64,000 nucleotides of DNA. Source: Planotetraspora kaengkrachanensis. Its GTDB lineage: Bacteria > Actinomycetota > Actinomycetes > Streptosporangiales > Streptosporangiaceae. The translations under genes were made by a program, and so were the position numbers. The stretch is taken from assembly GCF_016862895.1 (NCBI RefSeq), contig NZ_BONV01000004.1:1-64000 (forward strand), in the 5' to 3' direction. Below the pieces are notes generated by a model. The model was not told the DNA's origin. It saw nothing but the letters and a program-made list of their open reading frames with translations, and made no database searches. Positions 42,548 through 51,440 of this stretch are shown here, in pieces. Within the stretch, counting starts at the first letter, position 1, and each line of letters opens with the position of its first letter.

Positions 42548-45357
42548 AGCCGGCCGAGCTGGCCGCGGCGCTGCGCCGGGCCGGCGTGCGCGACGTCGAC
42601 GCCTCGCCGAGTCGCCGCGCGGAGTACTCCTCCGACGCCTCGCTCTACCGGGTGCCCCCGGCGGTGGTGGCCTTCCCGCGCGACGCGGACGAGGTCGCCG
42701 CCGCCCTCGTGACCTGCGCGGCGGAAGGCGTGCCGCTGACCTCACGCGGCGCGGGGACGTCCATCGCGGGCAACGCCGTCGGGCCCGGGCTGGTCCTCGA
42801 CTTCGCCCGCCACATGAGGCGGGTCAAGTCGCTCGACCCGGAGAGGCGGACCGCGGTCGTCGAGCCCGGCGTCGTGCTCGACACACTGCAGGGCCTGGCC
42901 GCGCCGTACGGGCTGCGCTTCGGGCCCGATCCCTCGACGCACGACAGATGCACGATCGGGGGCATGATCGGCAACAACGCGTGCGGATCGCGGGCCCTCG
43001 CGTACGGCCGGACGGCGGACAACGTCCTCGCGCTCGACGTTCTCACCGGAGGCGGCGAGCGGCTGACCGCCGGGCGCGGCACGGGCGGTTCACCCACTCT
43101 CGCCGCGCTGGAGGGGATCGTCCGTGAGAACCTCGCGGTGATCCGTACCGAGCTGGGGCGGTTCGGCCGCCAGATCTCCGGATACTCGCTGGAGCACCTG
43201 CTTCCGGAACACGGCTTCGACGTGGCCAAGGCCATGGTCGGCACCGAGGGCACCTGGGGAGTGCTGCTCGAAGCCGAGGTCTCCCTGGTCGAGGCGTCCG
43301 CGCACAGCGTGCTCGTCGTGCTCGGCTACCCCGACATGGCGACGGCGGCCGACGCCGTGCCCGCTCTGCTGCCCCATCGGCCGGTGGCCCTCGAAGGCAT
43401 CGACGCCCGCATCGTCGACGCGGTGCGCACCCGGCGCGGTCCCGGCCGAGTGCCCCCGCTTCCGGCGGGCGGCGGCTGGCTCCTGGTGGAGCTCGGCGGC
43501 GGATCGGCGGAGGAGCTCCGCTCGCGGGCCGCGGCGCTGGAGGCGGACGCGGGGGCGGCCGGCAGCCTCCTGGTCACCGACCCGGCTCTCGCGGCCGCCG
43601 TCTGGCGGATCAGGGAGGACGGCGCCGGGCTGTCGGCGCGCACGCCCGAGGGGGCGCCCGCGCACGCGGGCTGGGAGGACGCCGCCGTCCCGCCCGAGCG
43701 CCTCGGCGCCTACCTGCGCGGATTCGAGGCGCTCATGGCGGGCTACGGGCTGACCGGCATGCCGTACGGGCATTTCGGCGACGGCTGCCTGCACGTGCGC
43801 ATCGACTTCCCCTTCGGCCGCGCGGAGGGGGTGCGGGTCTTCCGCGAGTTCCTGCTGGACGCCGCTCGACTGGTGGCCTCGCACGGCGGCTCGATGTCCG
43901 GTGAGCACGGCGACGGCCGGGCGCGCGGCGAACTGCTGCCGCTGATGTACTCCCCGGAGGCCCTTTCGGCCTTCGCCGCGGCCAAGGCCGTCTTCGACCC
44001 CGGCGACGTGCTCAATCCGGGAGTGATCGTACGGCCGGCCGCCGTCGACGCGGGCCTTCGGCCGGTGCCGCCGCCCCCGGTCACACGGGGGACGGTGTTC
44101 CGCTATCCCGACGACCCCGGTGGCCTCACCGCCGCCGTGCACCGGTGCACCGGGGTCGGCAGATGCGTGTCCGTGGCCCCCGGGGGCGTCATGTGCCCGT
44201 CGTACCAGGGCACCCGTGACGAGAAGGACACCACGCGAGGCCGCGCACGGGTCCTGCAGGAGGCCGTGCGCGGTGCGCTGCCGGGAGGGTTGCGGGCGCC
44301 CGAGGTGCGTGAGGTGCTCGATCTGTGCCTGTCCTGCAAGGGATGCAGGTCGGACTGTCCCACGGGCGTCGACATGGCCACCTACAAGGCCGAGGTGCTC
44401 CACCAGGCCTACCGCCGCCGTCTCCGTCCCGCCGCCCACTACACGCTCGGGTGGCTGCCCCGCTGGGCCCGCCTCGCCGGTCTCGCGCCCCAGGTGGTCA
44501 ACGCGGTCCTCAGCGGGCGGGCCACGGCCGGGCCGGTCAAACGGCTGGCCGGGATCGATCGCCGTCGCGCGCTGCCCCCGTTCGCCGAGCGCCCCTTCCA
44601 CCGGCAGGAGCACCATGGGGACGGCGCGGGCCCGCCTGTGCTGCTCTGGGCCGACACCTTCACCGACCGGTTCTCGCCGCGGATCGCACAGGCCGCCGCG
44701 CGGGTGCTGAACCGGGCGGGCTTCTCCGTGACCGTCCCCCGCTCGTCCCTGTGCTGCGGGCTGACCTGGATCTCCACCGGGCAGCTCGGCGCGGCCAGGC
44801 GCAGGCTCCGCCGTACGGTCGACGCCCTGGCCCGGCACGCGGAGGCGGGCACGCCGATCGTCGGGCTCGAGCCCTCGTGCACCGCCACGCTTCGTTCGGA
44901 CGCGGTGGAGCTGCTCGGCGCCGACGACCGCGCGGCCCGGCTCGTCGCCGGTTCGGTCAGGACGCTCGCGGAGTTCCTGAGCGGCCTGCCCGACTGGACG
45001 CCGCCCGATCTGAGCGGCGTCGAGGTGCTGGCCCAGCCGCACTGTCATCACCATGCGGTGATGGGGTGGGAGACCGACCGGGCCCTGCTCGTCCGGGCGG
45101 GAGCCTCGGTCACGTCCGTCGGCGGGTGTTGCGGCCTGGCGGGCGACTTCGGCGTCGTCCGGGGGCACTACGAGATGTCGGTCGCGGTCGCGGAGACCCG
45201 GCTCCTCCCGGCCGTACGGCAGGCGGGACCGGGCACGGTCCTGCTCGCGGACGGCTTCTCCTGCCGCACCCAGCTCGACCAGCTCGCCTCCGCGAGGGCC
45301 TGGCACCTGGCCGAGCTGCTGGCCGGGGACGTGGTCACGCCGCCCCCGGCCGGTTGA
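42544..45357 (+). CDS. FAD/Fe-S oxidoreductase (YdiJ / D-2-hydroxyglutarate dehydrogenase-like)
   Basis: About 937 residues if translation begins at CTG 42544; from GTG 42586 it is 923. Domains in order: FAD-binding type 4 (SRGAGTSIAGNAVGPGL, FGPDPSTHDRCTIGG), FAD-linked oxidase C-terminal (YGHFGDGCLHVRIDFP, SGEHGDGRARGELLP), two 4Fe-4S-type cysteine clusters (CLSCKGCRSDCPTGVD and an earlier CTGVGRC), and a CCG domain (CCGLTW, CCGLAGDFG). This is the layout of E. coli YdiJ, whose FAD part resembles D-2-hydroxyglutarate dehydrogenase. CTG is preferred because GGAGGGGGG precedes it and upstream codons extend homology. It is the last gene of the lactonase operon. Confidence 0.82.
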   Translation: MKPAELAAALRRAGVRDVDASPSRRAEYSSDASLYRVPPAVVAFPRDADEVAAALVTCAAEGVPLTSRGAGTSIAGNAVGPGLVLDFARHMRRVKSLDPERRTAVVEPGVVLDTLQGLAAPYGLRFGPDPSTHDRCTIGGMIGNNACGSRALAYGRTADNVLALDVLTGGGERLTAGRGTGGSPTLAALEGIVRENLAVIRTELGRFGRQISGYSLEHLLPEHGFDVAKAMVGTEGTWGVLLEAEVSLVEASAHSVLVVLGYPDMATAADAVPALLPHRPVALEGIDARIVDAVRTRRGPGRVPPLPAGGGWLLVELGGGSAEELRSRAAALEADAGAAGSLLVTDPALAAAVWRIREDGAGLSARTPEGAPAHAGWEDAAVPPERLGAYLRGFEALMAGYGLTGMPYGHFGDGCLHVRIDFPFGRAEGVRVFREFLLDAARLVASHGGSMSGEHGDGRARGELLPLMYSPEALSAFAAAKAVFDPGDVLNPGVIVRPAAVDAGLRPVPPPPVTRGTVFRYPDDPGGLTAAVHRCTGVGRCVSVAPGGVMCPSYQGTRDEKDTTRGRARVLQEAVRGALPGGLRAPEVREVLDLCLSCKGCRSDCPTGVDMATYKAEVLHQAYRRRLRPAAHYTLGWLPRWARLAGLAPQVVNAVLSGRATAGPVKRLAGIDRRRALPPFAERPFHRQEHHGDGAGPPVLLWADTFTDRFSPRIAQAAARVLNRAGFSVTVPRSSLCCGLTWISTGQLGAARRRLRRTVDALARHAEAGTPIVGLEPSCTATLRSDAVELLGADDRAARLVAGSVRTLAEFLSGLPDWTPPDLSGVEVLAQPHCHHHAVMGWETDRALLVRAGASVTSVGGCCGLAGDFGVVRGHYEMSVAVAETRLLPAVRQAGPGTVLLADGFSCRTQLDQLASARAWHLAELLAGDVVTPPPAG

Positions 45358-45367
45358 CGGGTGTCGC

Positions 45368-46363
45368 CTAGAAGTCGTCGTCGAAGGTGACCGTGCCGGT
45401 CACCCCGACCTGGTACGCCGAGACCCGGCGCTCGAAGAAGTTCGACAACTCCTGGACGTCCTGGAGCTCCATGAAGGCGAACGGGTTCTTCGACCCGTAG
45501 AGCGGCTGGATGTCGAGCTGCGCGAGCCGCCGGTCGGCCACGTGCTCCAGGTAGGCGCGCATGTCCGTCAGCGACAGGCCGGGCACGCCCTGCCCGAGCA
45601 GGTCCTCGGCGAACTGGACCTCGCAGTCGACCGCCTCCGCGAGCATCTCGCTGACCTGGCGCCGCATCTCGTCGTCGAACAGGTCGGGCTCCTCGCGCCG
45701 TACGGTCTCGACCACGTCGAACGCGAATGCCATGTGCATCGACTCGTCGCGGAACACCCAGTTGGTGCCGGAGGCGAGGCCGTTGAGCAGTCCCCGCGAC
45801 CGCAGGAAGTACACGTAGGCGAAGGCGCCGTAGAAGAACAGGCCCTCGATGCAGGCCGCGAAGCAGATCAGGTTGAGCAGGAAGGCCCGCCTGTCGTCTC
45901 GCGTCTTCAACTCGCGCAGATTGAAGACCGAGTCGATCCAGCGGAAGCAGAACTCGGCCTTGCGCCGGATGGAGGGGATGTTCTCGATCGCGTCGAAGGC
46001 GGCGAAGCGCTCGGCCTCGTCGGGCACATAGGTGTCCAGCAGGTTCAGGTAGAACTGGACGTGCACCGCCTCCTCGAACAGCTGGCGCGACAGGTAGAGC
46101 CGGCCCTCGGGCGAGTTGACGTGCTGGTAGAGGTTGAGCACCAGGTTGTTGGCCACGATCGTGTCGCCGGTCGCGAAGAAGGCGACCAGCCGGCTGATCA
46201 GATGCCGTTCCGCCGGCGACAGCCGGGCGAGGTCCTTGAGGTCGGAGTGCAGATCGACCTCCTCGACCGTCCAGGTGTTCTTGATCGCGTCACGGAAACG
46301 CTCGAAGAAGTGCGGGTAACGCATGGGCCGCAACGTCAGGTCCATGCCGGGGTCGAGCAACAT
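45368..46363 (-). CDS. nrdB: Class Ia ribonucleotide reductase beta subunit
   Basis: A 331-residue diiron protein that generates the tyrosyl radical for ribonucleotide reduction. Iron ligands by motif: Asp in FFATGDTIV, Glu and His in FEEAVHVQFY, Glu in CIEGLFFYG, Glu and His in RDESMHMAF. The Tyr four residues after the first His (AVHVQFY) is the radical position. The ATG at 46363 has a strong AAGGAG. The larger frame upstream is read-through of the nrdA spacer. It is cotranscribed with nrdA and so follows the riboswitch upstream of it. Confidence 0.93.
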   Translation of the reverse strand: MLLDPGMDLTLRPMRYPHFFERFRDAIKNTWTVEEVDLHSDLKDLARLSPAERHLISRLVAFFATGDTIVANNLVLNLYQHVNSPEGRLYLSRQLFEEAVHVQFYLNLLDTYVPDEAERFAAFDAIENIPSIRRKAEFCFRWIDSVFNLRELKTRDDRRAFLLNLICFAACIEGLFFYGAFAYVYFLRSRGLLNGLASGTNWVFRDESMHMAFAFDVVETVRREEPDLFDDEMRRQVSEMLAEAVDCEVQFAEDLLGQGVPGLSLTDMRAYLEHVADRRLAQLDIQPLYGSKNPFAFMELQDVQELSNFFERRVSAYQVGVTGTVTFDDDF

Positions 46364-46389
46364 CGGGCTCTCCTTGGGATCGGCGGCGG

Positions 46390-48765
46390 TCACTGGCAGG
46401 CCTCGCAGGACTCGGGGTTCTCCAGGGAGCAGGCGACGGCGTCCTCCACGGGAACCGCCTGCCTGGCCACGGCCACCGTGGCCTGCTGGATGCGGGTGGC
46501 GGGCCGCGACCGCAGGTAGTACGTCGTCTTCAGGCCCGACTTCCACGCGTGCAGGTACATCGAGCTGAGCTTGCCGATGCTCGGCGCGCTCATGAACAGG
46601 TTGAGCGACTGGCTCTGGTCGATGTACGGCGCCCGCGCGGCGGCCAGGTCGATCAGCGCCCGCTGCGGCAGTTCCCACGCCGTGCGGTACAGCTCGCGCA
46701 GCTCGGCGGGCAGTTCCCCGATGCCCTGCACCGAACCCTCCGCCCGCTTGATGGCGTCCCTGATCTCCTGCGTCCACAGGCCCCGGGCCTTGAGCTCTCC
46801 CACGAGCGCGGTGTTGATCTGGAGGAACTCGCCGCTCAGCGTCTCGCGCTTGAACAGGTTGGACACCTGCGGCTCGATGCACTCGTAGCAGCCGGCGATG
46901 GAGGCGATGGTCGCGGTCGGGGCGATGGCGATCAGCAGGGAGTTGCGCACCCCGTGGGCGGCGATCCGCTCCCGCAGCGCCGCCCAGCGCTCGGTCTGCG
47001 TGACGGTCACCCCCCACAGGTCGGGCTGCAGGTCGCCCCTGGCCACCCGGGTGCGGTCGTAGGCGGGATGGGCGCCGAACCGCTCGGCCAGACCCGCGGA
47101 GGTCTCCAGCGCGGTCAGGTAGATCTCCTCCGCGACCCGCGTCGACAGCTCCTTCGCGGCGGGAGAGTCGAACGGCAGGCGCAGCGCGAAGAAGACGTCC
47201 TGCAGGCCCATGACGCCGAGCCCGACCGGGCGCCACCGGGGGTTGCTCGCCGCCGCCTGCTCGCTCGGGTAGTAGTTGATGTCGATCACCCGGTCGAGGA
47301 ACGTCACCGCGGTGCCGACCGTGGCGCGCAGCCGCTCCCAGTCGATGTCCCCGCCGGCCAGGTGCGCGGCCAGGTTGACCGAGCCGAGGTTGCACACCGC
47401 GGTCTCGGTGTCGCTGGACACCTCGATGATCTCCGTGCAGAGGTTGGACAGGTGCACCACGTCGCCGGGCTCGGCGGTCTGGTTGCACAGCCGGTTCGAG
47501 GCGTCCTTGAAGGTCATCCAGCCGTTGCCGGTCTGGGCCAGCGTGCGCATCATCTTGCCGTACAGGTCGCGGGCCCTCACCTGGCGGACGTACCGGCCGT
47601 CGCGTTCCGCGGCGCGGTAGAGCGCGTCGAACTCCTCACCCCACAGGTCGGGCAGCTCAGGGAGCTCGTCGGGGTCGAACAGCGACCACACGTCGTCGGC
47701 CTCGACCCGGCGCATGAATTCGTCGGGGATCCAGTTGGCCAGGTTGAGGTTGTGGGTGCGCCGGGCGTCCTCACCGGTGTTGTCCCGCAGTTCCAGGAAC
47801 TCCTCGATGTCGGGGTGCCACGGCTCCAGGTAGACGCAGGCGGCGCCCTTGCGCCTGCCGCCCTGGTTGACCGCGGCGACCGACGAGTCGAGCGTCCTGA
47901 GGAACGGCACGATGCCGTTGGACTGGCCGTTCGTGCCGCGGATCAGCGCGCCCCGGGAGCGCACCCTCGACCAGGAGATGCCGATCCCGCCGGCGAACTT
48001 CGACAGGTGGGCGACCTGCGCGTACCGCTCGTAGATCGACCCGAGCTCGTCGCGCGGCGAGTCGACCAGGTAGCACGACGACATCTGGCTGTGCCGCGTC
48101 CCGGAGTTGAACAGGGTGGGCGAGCTGGGCAGGTAGGCCAGCGACGACATCAGCCGGTAGAGCTCGACCGCCTCCGCGGGGTCGTGCGCCAGCCCGCAGG
48201 CCACGCGCAGCAGCCAGTACTGCGGGGTCTCCACGACCAGCCTGGTGACCGGGTGGCGCAGGAGGTAGCGGTCGTAGACCGTGCGCAGGCCGAAGTACTC
48301 GAACCGCAGATCACCTCGGAGGTCGACGGCGTCGTCGAGTTCGCGGGCTGCGGCCGCGACGAACTCGGCGGTCGCGTCGCCGATGAGTCCCTCAGCGTGG
48401 CCGAGCCGGATCGCCTGGCTGAAGGAGGCGACGCCCTGGCCGCGCACTTCCTTGTCGATGTATCCCGACAGCAGACGTGCGGCCAGCCGTGAGTACTGCG
48501 GCTCCTCGCCGATCATCTCGGCGGCGGTCTGGATCGACAGCCGGTCCAGCTCGTCGGTGGTCGCGCCGTCGTACAACCCGCTGATCGTCTTCGTCGCCAC
48601 CCGCAGCGGGTCCACGTCGTCCAGGTCCCCCGCCCAGTGCTCGACCGCACGGACGATCTTGTTGACGTCGACCGGCTCGGCGGAACCGTCGCGCTTGCGC
48701 ACCCGCATCTGCGTCCGGTGCGGCGCCTCGGCGCCGGTTGTCGAAACACCCTCTGTGAGCGTCAC
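46390..48765 (-). CDS. nrdA: Class Ia ribonucleotide reductase alpha subunit
   Basis: Catalytic subunit of 791 residues. An N-terminal ATP-cone (RVRKRDGSAEPVDVNKIVRA) serves allosteric control. The barrel carries the active-site segments SSCYLVDSPRD and NLCTEIIEV, and AIAPTATIASIAG is a conserved loop. The C-terminal swinging pair is represented by CSLENPESCEACQ, ending with two Cys. The GTG at 48765 with GAGGGGAGAG upstream is chosen. The transcript leader contains a cobalamin riboswitch, fitting organisms that also own a B12-dependent class II enzyme and shut off class Ia when B12 is present. Confidence 0.93.
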   Translation of the reverse strand: MTLTEGVSTTGAEAPHRTQMRVRKRDGSAEPVDVNKIVRAVEHWAGDLDDVDPLRVATKTISGLYDGATTDELDRLSIQTAAEMIGEEPQYSRLAARLLSGYIDKEVRGQGVASFSQAIRLGHAEGLIGDATAEFVAAAARELDDAVDLRGDLRFEYFGLRTVYDRYLLRHPVTRLVVETPQYWLLRVACGLAHDPAEAVELYRLMSSLAYLPSSPTLFNSGTRHSQMSSCYLVDSPRDELGSIYERYAQVAHLSKFAGGIGISWSRVRSRGALIRGTNGQSNGIVPFLRTLDSSVAAVNQGGRRKGAACVYLEPWHPDIEEFLELRDNTGEDARRTHNLNLANWIPDEFMRRVEADDVWSLFDPDELPELPDLWGEEFDALYRAAERDGRYVRQVRARDLYGKMMRTLAQTGNGWMTFKDASNRLCNQTAEPGDVVHLSNLCTEIIEVSSDTETAVCNLGSVNLAAHLAGGDIDWERLRATVGTAVTFLDRVIDINYYPSEQAAASNPRWRPVGLGVMGLQDVFFALRLPFDSPAAKELSTRVAEEIYLTALETSAGLAERFGAHPAYDRTRVARGDLQPDLWGVTVTQTERWAALRERIAAHGVRNSLLIAIAPTATIASIAGCYECIEPQVSNLFKRETLSGEFLQINTALVGELKARGLWTQEIRDAIKRAEGSVQGIGELPAELRELYRTAWELPQRALIDLAAARAPYIDQSQSLNLFMSAPSIGKLSSMYLHAWKSGLKTTYYLRSRPATRIQQATVAVARQAVPVEDAVACSLENPESCEACQ

Positions 48766-48884
48766 AGCTCTCCCCTCGCGACCCTCTGACCGGAGGCCCG
48801 ATCGGCGCGCAGGGAGGCATGCCGGCGCATGCGCCGCCAGGGCGCGCGCCGGAGCCGTCGGCCGTCCCGCGCGGCCTAGGACCA

Positions 48885-48909
48885 GCCGCGCACACGTGTC
48901 GTGCGCGGC
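48885..48909 (-). promoter_or_regulatory. Hairpin after the cobalamin aptamer, probable expression platform
   Basis: A perfect 9-bp stem (48885-48893 with 48901-48909) and a 7-nt loop lie immediately downstream of the aptamer end, about 120 bp before the nrdA start. No T tract is evident, so it may act through Rho, as an anti-sequestering stem, or by stabilising the B12-bound form. Confidence 0.5.
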
Positions 48910-48911
48910 GC

Positions 48912-49122
48912 GCTGGCAGGTCTTCGGACTCATGGGCCGTACGGCGGACGCCGTGTTCCTACTGGCTGTCGCTTCCCGGACCGCCACCGGCTCGGGCCGG
49001 ATGGATCCAGTGCATGTGACAGCGGTCGTTCCCAATCACCGCTGCGGGGCAGCTCCGGAATTGGCGAGGCTCGCGCGCCGGGCACGCGAGCACGACCGCA
49101 CCGGATTCCCTCTTGCCTCGGC
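48912..49122 (-). promoter_or_regulatory. Cobalamin riboswitch upstream of nrdAB
   Basis: Read on the minus strand, the leader contains the ordered conserved blocks of an adenosylcobalamin aptamer: AAGAGGGAATCCGGTG near the 5' end, GAGCTGCCCCGCAGCGGT, GGGAACGACCGCTGTCAC, GCACTGG, GCGACAGCCAGTAGG, and the terminal B12-box region GAGTCCGAAGACCTGCC. Total length of about 210 nt fits. Regulation of class Ia ribonucleotide reductase by B12 is known from Streptomyces. Confidence 0.9.
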
Positions 49123-49156
49123 CGCCCTGAATGGACGGCCGAACCAGCTGCAGGGG

Positions 49157-49203
49157 ACACCATATATAGGGGTTCGGAGAAAGTCACACCCAACATGTCG
49201 TGT
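49157..49203. promoter_or_regulatory. Two NrdR-box-like palindromes upstream of nrdAB
   Basis: Box 1 (49157-49172) reads ACACCATATATAGGGG; box 2 (49188-49203) reads ACCCAACATGTCGTGT. Each approximates the ACAC...TATA...GTGT NrdR consensus. Their centres are about 31 bp apart, three DNA turns, as is usual for NrdR pairs. They lie just before the riboswitch in the nrdAB promoter region. Confidence 0.55.
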
Positions 49204-49245
49204 TGGCGTGTCGTCTGGGTGAGCTCTCCGGGTGGTGTACGGTGA

Positions 49246-49269
49246 GTCCCGCCTCGCCCGAGGCGGGAC
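49246..49269 (-). terminator. Hairpin after the DsbA-like gene
   Basis: GTCCCGCCTCG (49246-49256) and CGAGGCGGGAC (49259-49269) form an 11-bp perfect inverted repeat with a very short loop, about 13 bp after the stop of the leftward thioredoxin gene. It has no T run, as is common in actinobacteria. Confidence 0.7.
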
Positions 49270-49281
49270 GTCGCCGTGCGG

Positions 49282-50007
49282 CTACTTGGTCGCCTTCTGC
49301 AGGACGTCGCTCAGGCCGGACGAGGTAAGCGCGTCGTTGTCGTCGACCTTCTGGCCGTTCAGCATCAGCGTGGGCGTGCCCTGGATCGACGCCAGCGCCG
49401 TCTGCGTCAACTGCTGGACCTGGCCGGCGTAGCGCTGCGACTCCATGCAGGACAGCACGGCCGGGTCGGTGATCTTCGCTTCCGCGGCGAACTTCTTGAG
49501 ATCGTCGATCGTCAGGGCGACTCTCTCGTCCGGCTGCTTGGCGAACAGCACGTCGTGGAATGCCATCCACGAGTTGTTCGGCACGCACTGCGCCGCCGCG
49601 GCCGCCCGGAGGGAGCCCTGCGGGTTGACGAAGGCGATGGGGTGGTAGACCACCTTGATCTTGCCCTGGGCGGCGTACTGCTTGACCAGGCCGCCGTTGA
49701 TGTGCTCGAAGTCCTTGCAGATCGGGCACTGGAAGTCTTCGTAGATGTCGAGCACCGGCTTGGTCACCCCGGGCTGGGCCATGGTGACGGTGCCGGTCTC
49801 CTGAACCGTGATCGGAGCGATCGCGCCCGAGAACGACGTCGGCTTGGTCCTGTTCGCCTGCACGAGGACCCCGGCCACGATCGCGGCGACCACGACCACG
49901 GCGATGGACGTGATCACGATGATCCGCCGGCGCTTCTCCTTCTGGGCCTGCCGCATTCGCTCTTCGCGGACCCGCTCACGGGCCGACTGCCGAGCCGCCT
50001 TACTCAT
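49282..50007 (-). CDS. DsbA-family thioredoxin-like membrane protein
   Basis: A 241-residue protein. A charged cytosolic start (ARERVREERMRQAQKEKRRR), one membrane helix (residues 28-50) and an extracytoplasmic thioredoxin-fold domain are seen. The active-site CXXC reads DFQCPICKDFEH near residue 93, the cis-Pro loop is QGTPTLMLNG, and an inserted helical part holds further Cys residues (AAAAAQCV, LSCMES). It likely forms or isomerises disulfides in exported proteins, in the DsbA/MauG-associated DSBA_4 type. The start has GGAG upstream. Monocistronic, with a terminator behind it. Confidence 0.87.
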   Translation of the reverse strand: MSKAARQSARERVREERMRQAQKEKRRRIIVITSIAVVVVAAIVAGVLVQANRTKPTSFSGAIAPITVQETGTVTMAQPGVTKPVLDIYEDFQCPICKDFEHINGGLVKQYAAQGKIKVVYHPIAFVNPQGSLRAAAAAQCVPNNSWMAFHDVLFAKQPDERVALTIDDLKKFAAEAKITDPAVLSCMESQRYAGQVQQLTQTALASIQGTPTLMLNGQKVDDNDALTSSGLSDVLQKATK

Positions 50008-50360
50008 GATGCTCCAAATCCTCTAAACCACATGTTCGACGCTATTGCCGTGATATATGGCCTTATGGGCTGTTTGTTTAGATTTAGGCGGTTTATGGAC
50101 AACCGCAGGGGCCGGCCGGGTGCGAGGAGGTCCGGCGTGGTCCGCCCGCGCGTACGACCCGGGCGGGGGCGAACACGTCCATCCAGGTGCCGCATTTCCT
50201 CCACCGCAGCTCAACGGGCACGTAGAGGGGAGCCTATAGCGGGAGGTCTTCGGTCAGAGTAAGGGTGGCCGTTTGCCCCGATGGGAACCGACTTGTGGAC
50301 CATGCGCCGGACGACCACTCAGGGCACTCGCCTCACAGGAAGGCGATCTAGAGTCGGGAC
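50008..50360. other. 353-bp spacer with no gene
   Basis: The left part (about 50020-50100) is AT-rich for this genome and probably holds the promoter of the leftward DsbA-like gene. The rest is GC-rich with no long frame, no obvious tRNA or hairpin of note. GGGACATG marks the start of the next gene. Confidence 0.5.
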
Positions 50361-51323
50361 ATGACCGCTCCCTTGGTTTTCGGGGTTTTCCCGCTGGGGA
50401 TGGCCGGTGGGCCGGACGGGCTCGCCGTGGGGCCGCCCGACGACTTCGAGGCGATCGGGCGCGCGCTCGGCGAACTTCAGGGGGACGGCAAGCCCCTCCT
50501 GCCCCGGATGTACGTGGTCTGGTCCGGGCCCGCGTCGACCGCGGAGGTGAGCGCGCAGGTGGCCCAGTTCGCCGGAATCGGCGTGCCGCTGGACATGGTG
50601 CTGTGCTACCGGGACCCCGCCGGTGATGTGGCGGCCTGGGCCTCGTTCGTGTCGCAGGTGGTGACCCGGCACGGGCGGGAGTTCGCCGCGCTCCAGGTCA
50701 CCGGTGAGCCGAACCTGACCTGGGCCGGAGCCGCCGCGGACGGAGCCTTCCCCGGTGCGCTGGACGCTCTGGTGCAGGGGGTGCTGGCAGGCGCCGCCGC
50801 GAAGAGGGACGTGGGGGCGACGGTGGAGATCGGGTTCGCGGTGGCCCCCGATATCGATCCGGCGACCAGCGGTTTCTGGACCGAGGTCCGCGATTCTGGA
50901 GGCGCGGAGTTCGCGGCGGCCCTCGACTACGCGGGCATCGACATCTACCCGGACGTGTTCGGCCCCAGGCTGGGCCCGGACGTACTGCCGGCCTCCGTCG
51001 AGCAGATGTTGCGGGACTTCCGGGAACGGGACCTGGCAATGGCGGGCATCCCGGCGTCGGTGCCGATCCGGATCTGCGAGAACGGCTGGCCGACCGGCCC
51101 CGATCGGCCGGAGGAGCAGCAGGCCGCCGCCTTGGAGAGCATCATCCGCACCGTGCACGGTCTGCGTACGGAGCTGAACGTCACGCACTGGGAGCTGTTC
51201 ACCCTGCGCGACGCCGACAGCTCCAAGGACGACATCTTCCATCGGTTCGGCGTCCTGCGTGACGATTACTCCCCCAAGCCCGCCTTCCACACCCTGCGCC
51301 GACTGATCTCCGAGTTCGGCTGA
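50361..51323 (+). CDS. TIM-barrel glycosidase-like protein
   Basis: A 320-residue protein with no signal peptide. The pattern resembles clan GH-A glycosidases: an acid/base-type Glu in LQVTGEPNLTW near residue 115 and a nucleophile-type Glu in IRICENGWPTG near residue 235. Aromatic strands such as THWELFTLRDAD and FHRFGVLRDDYSPKPAFHTL are typical of the end of such barrels. Exact family and substrate are not recognised, and the location seems cytosolic. The start is the ATG preceded by TAGAGTCGGGAC, a weak ribosome-binding site. Confidence 0.6.
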   Translation: MTAPLVFGVFPLGMAGGPDGLAVGPPDDFEAIGRALGELQGDGKPLLPRMYVVWSGPASTAEVSAQVAQFAGIGVPLDMVLCYRDPAGDVAAWASFVSQVVTRHGREFAALQVTGEPNLTWAGAAADGAFPGALDALVQGVLAGAAAKRDVGATVEIGFAVAPDIDPATSGFWTEVRDSGGAEFAAALDYAGIDIYPDVFGPRLGPDVLPASVEQMLRDFRERDLAMAGIPASVPIRICENGWPTGPDRPEEQQAAALESIIRTVHGLRTELNVTHWELFTLRDADSSKDDIFHRFGVLRDDYSPKPAFHTLRRLISEFG

Positions 51324-51440
51324 GGTTTTCCGGGTCGATCTTCGTGACCGGCCCCGGATTCACGGAGCCCCGACGGCTCGTTTTCCCCGCGTATCGGAGC
51401 CTGTCGCCTGATCCGGAAGGCCGGGTGTCCGAGGATTCAC

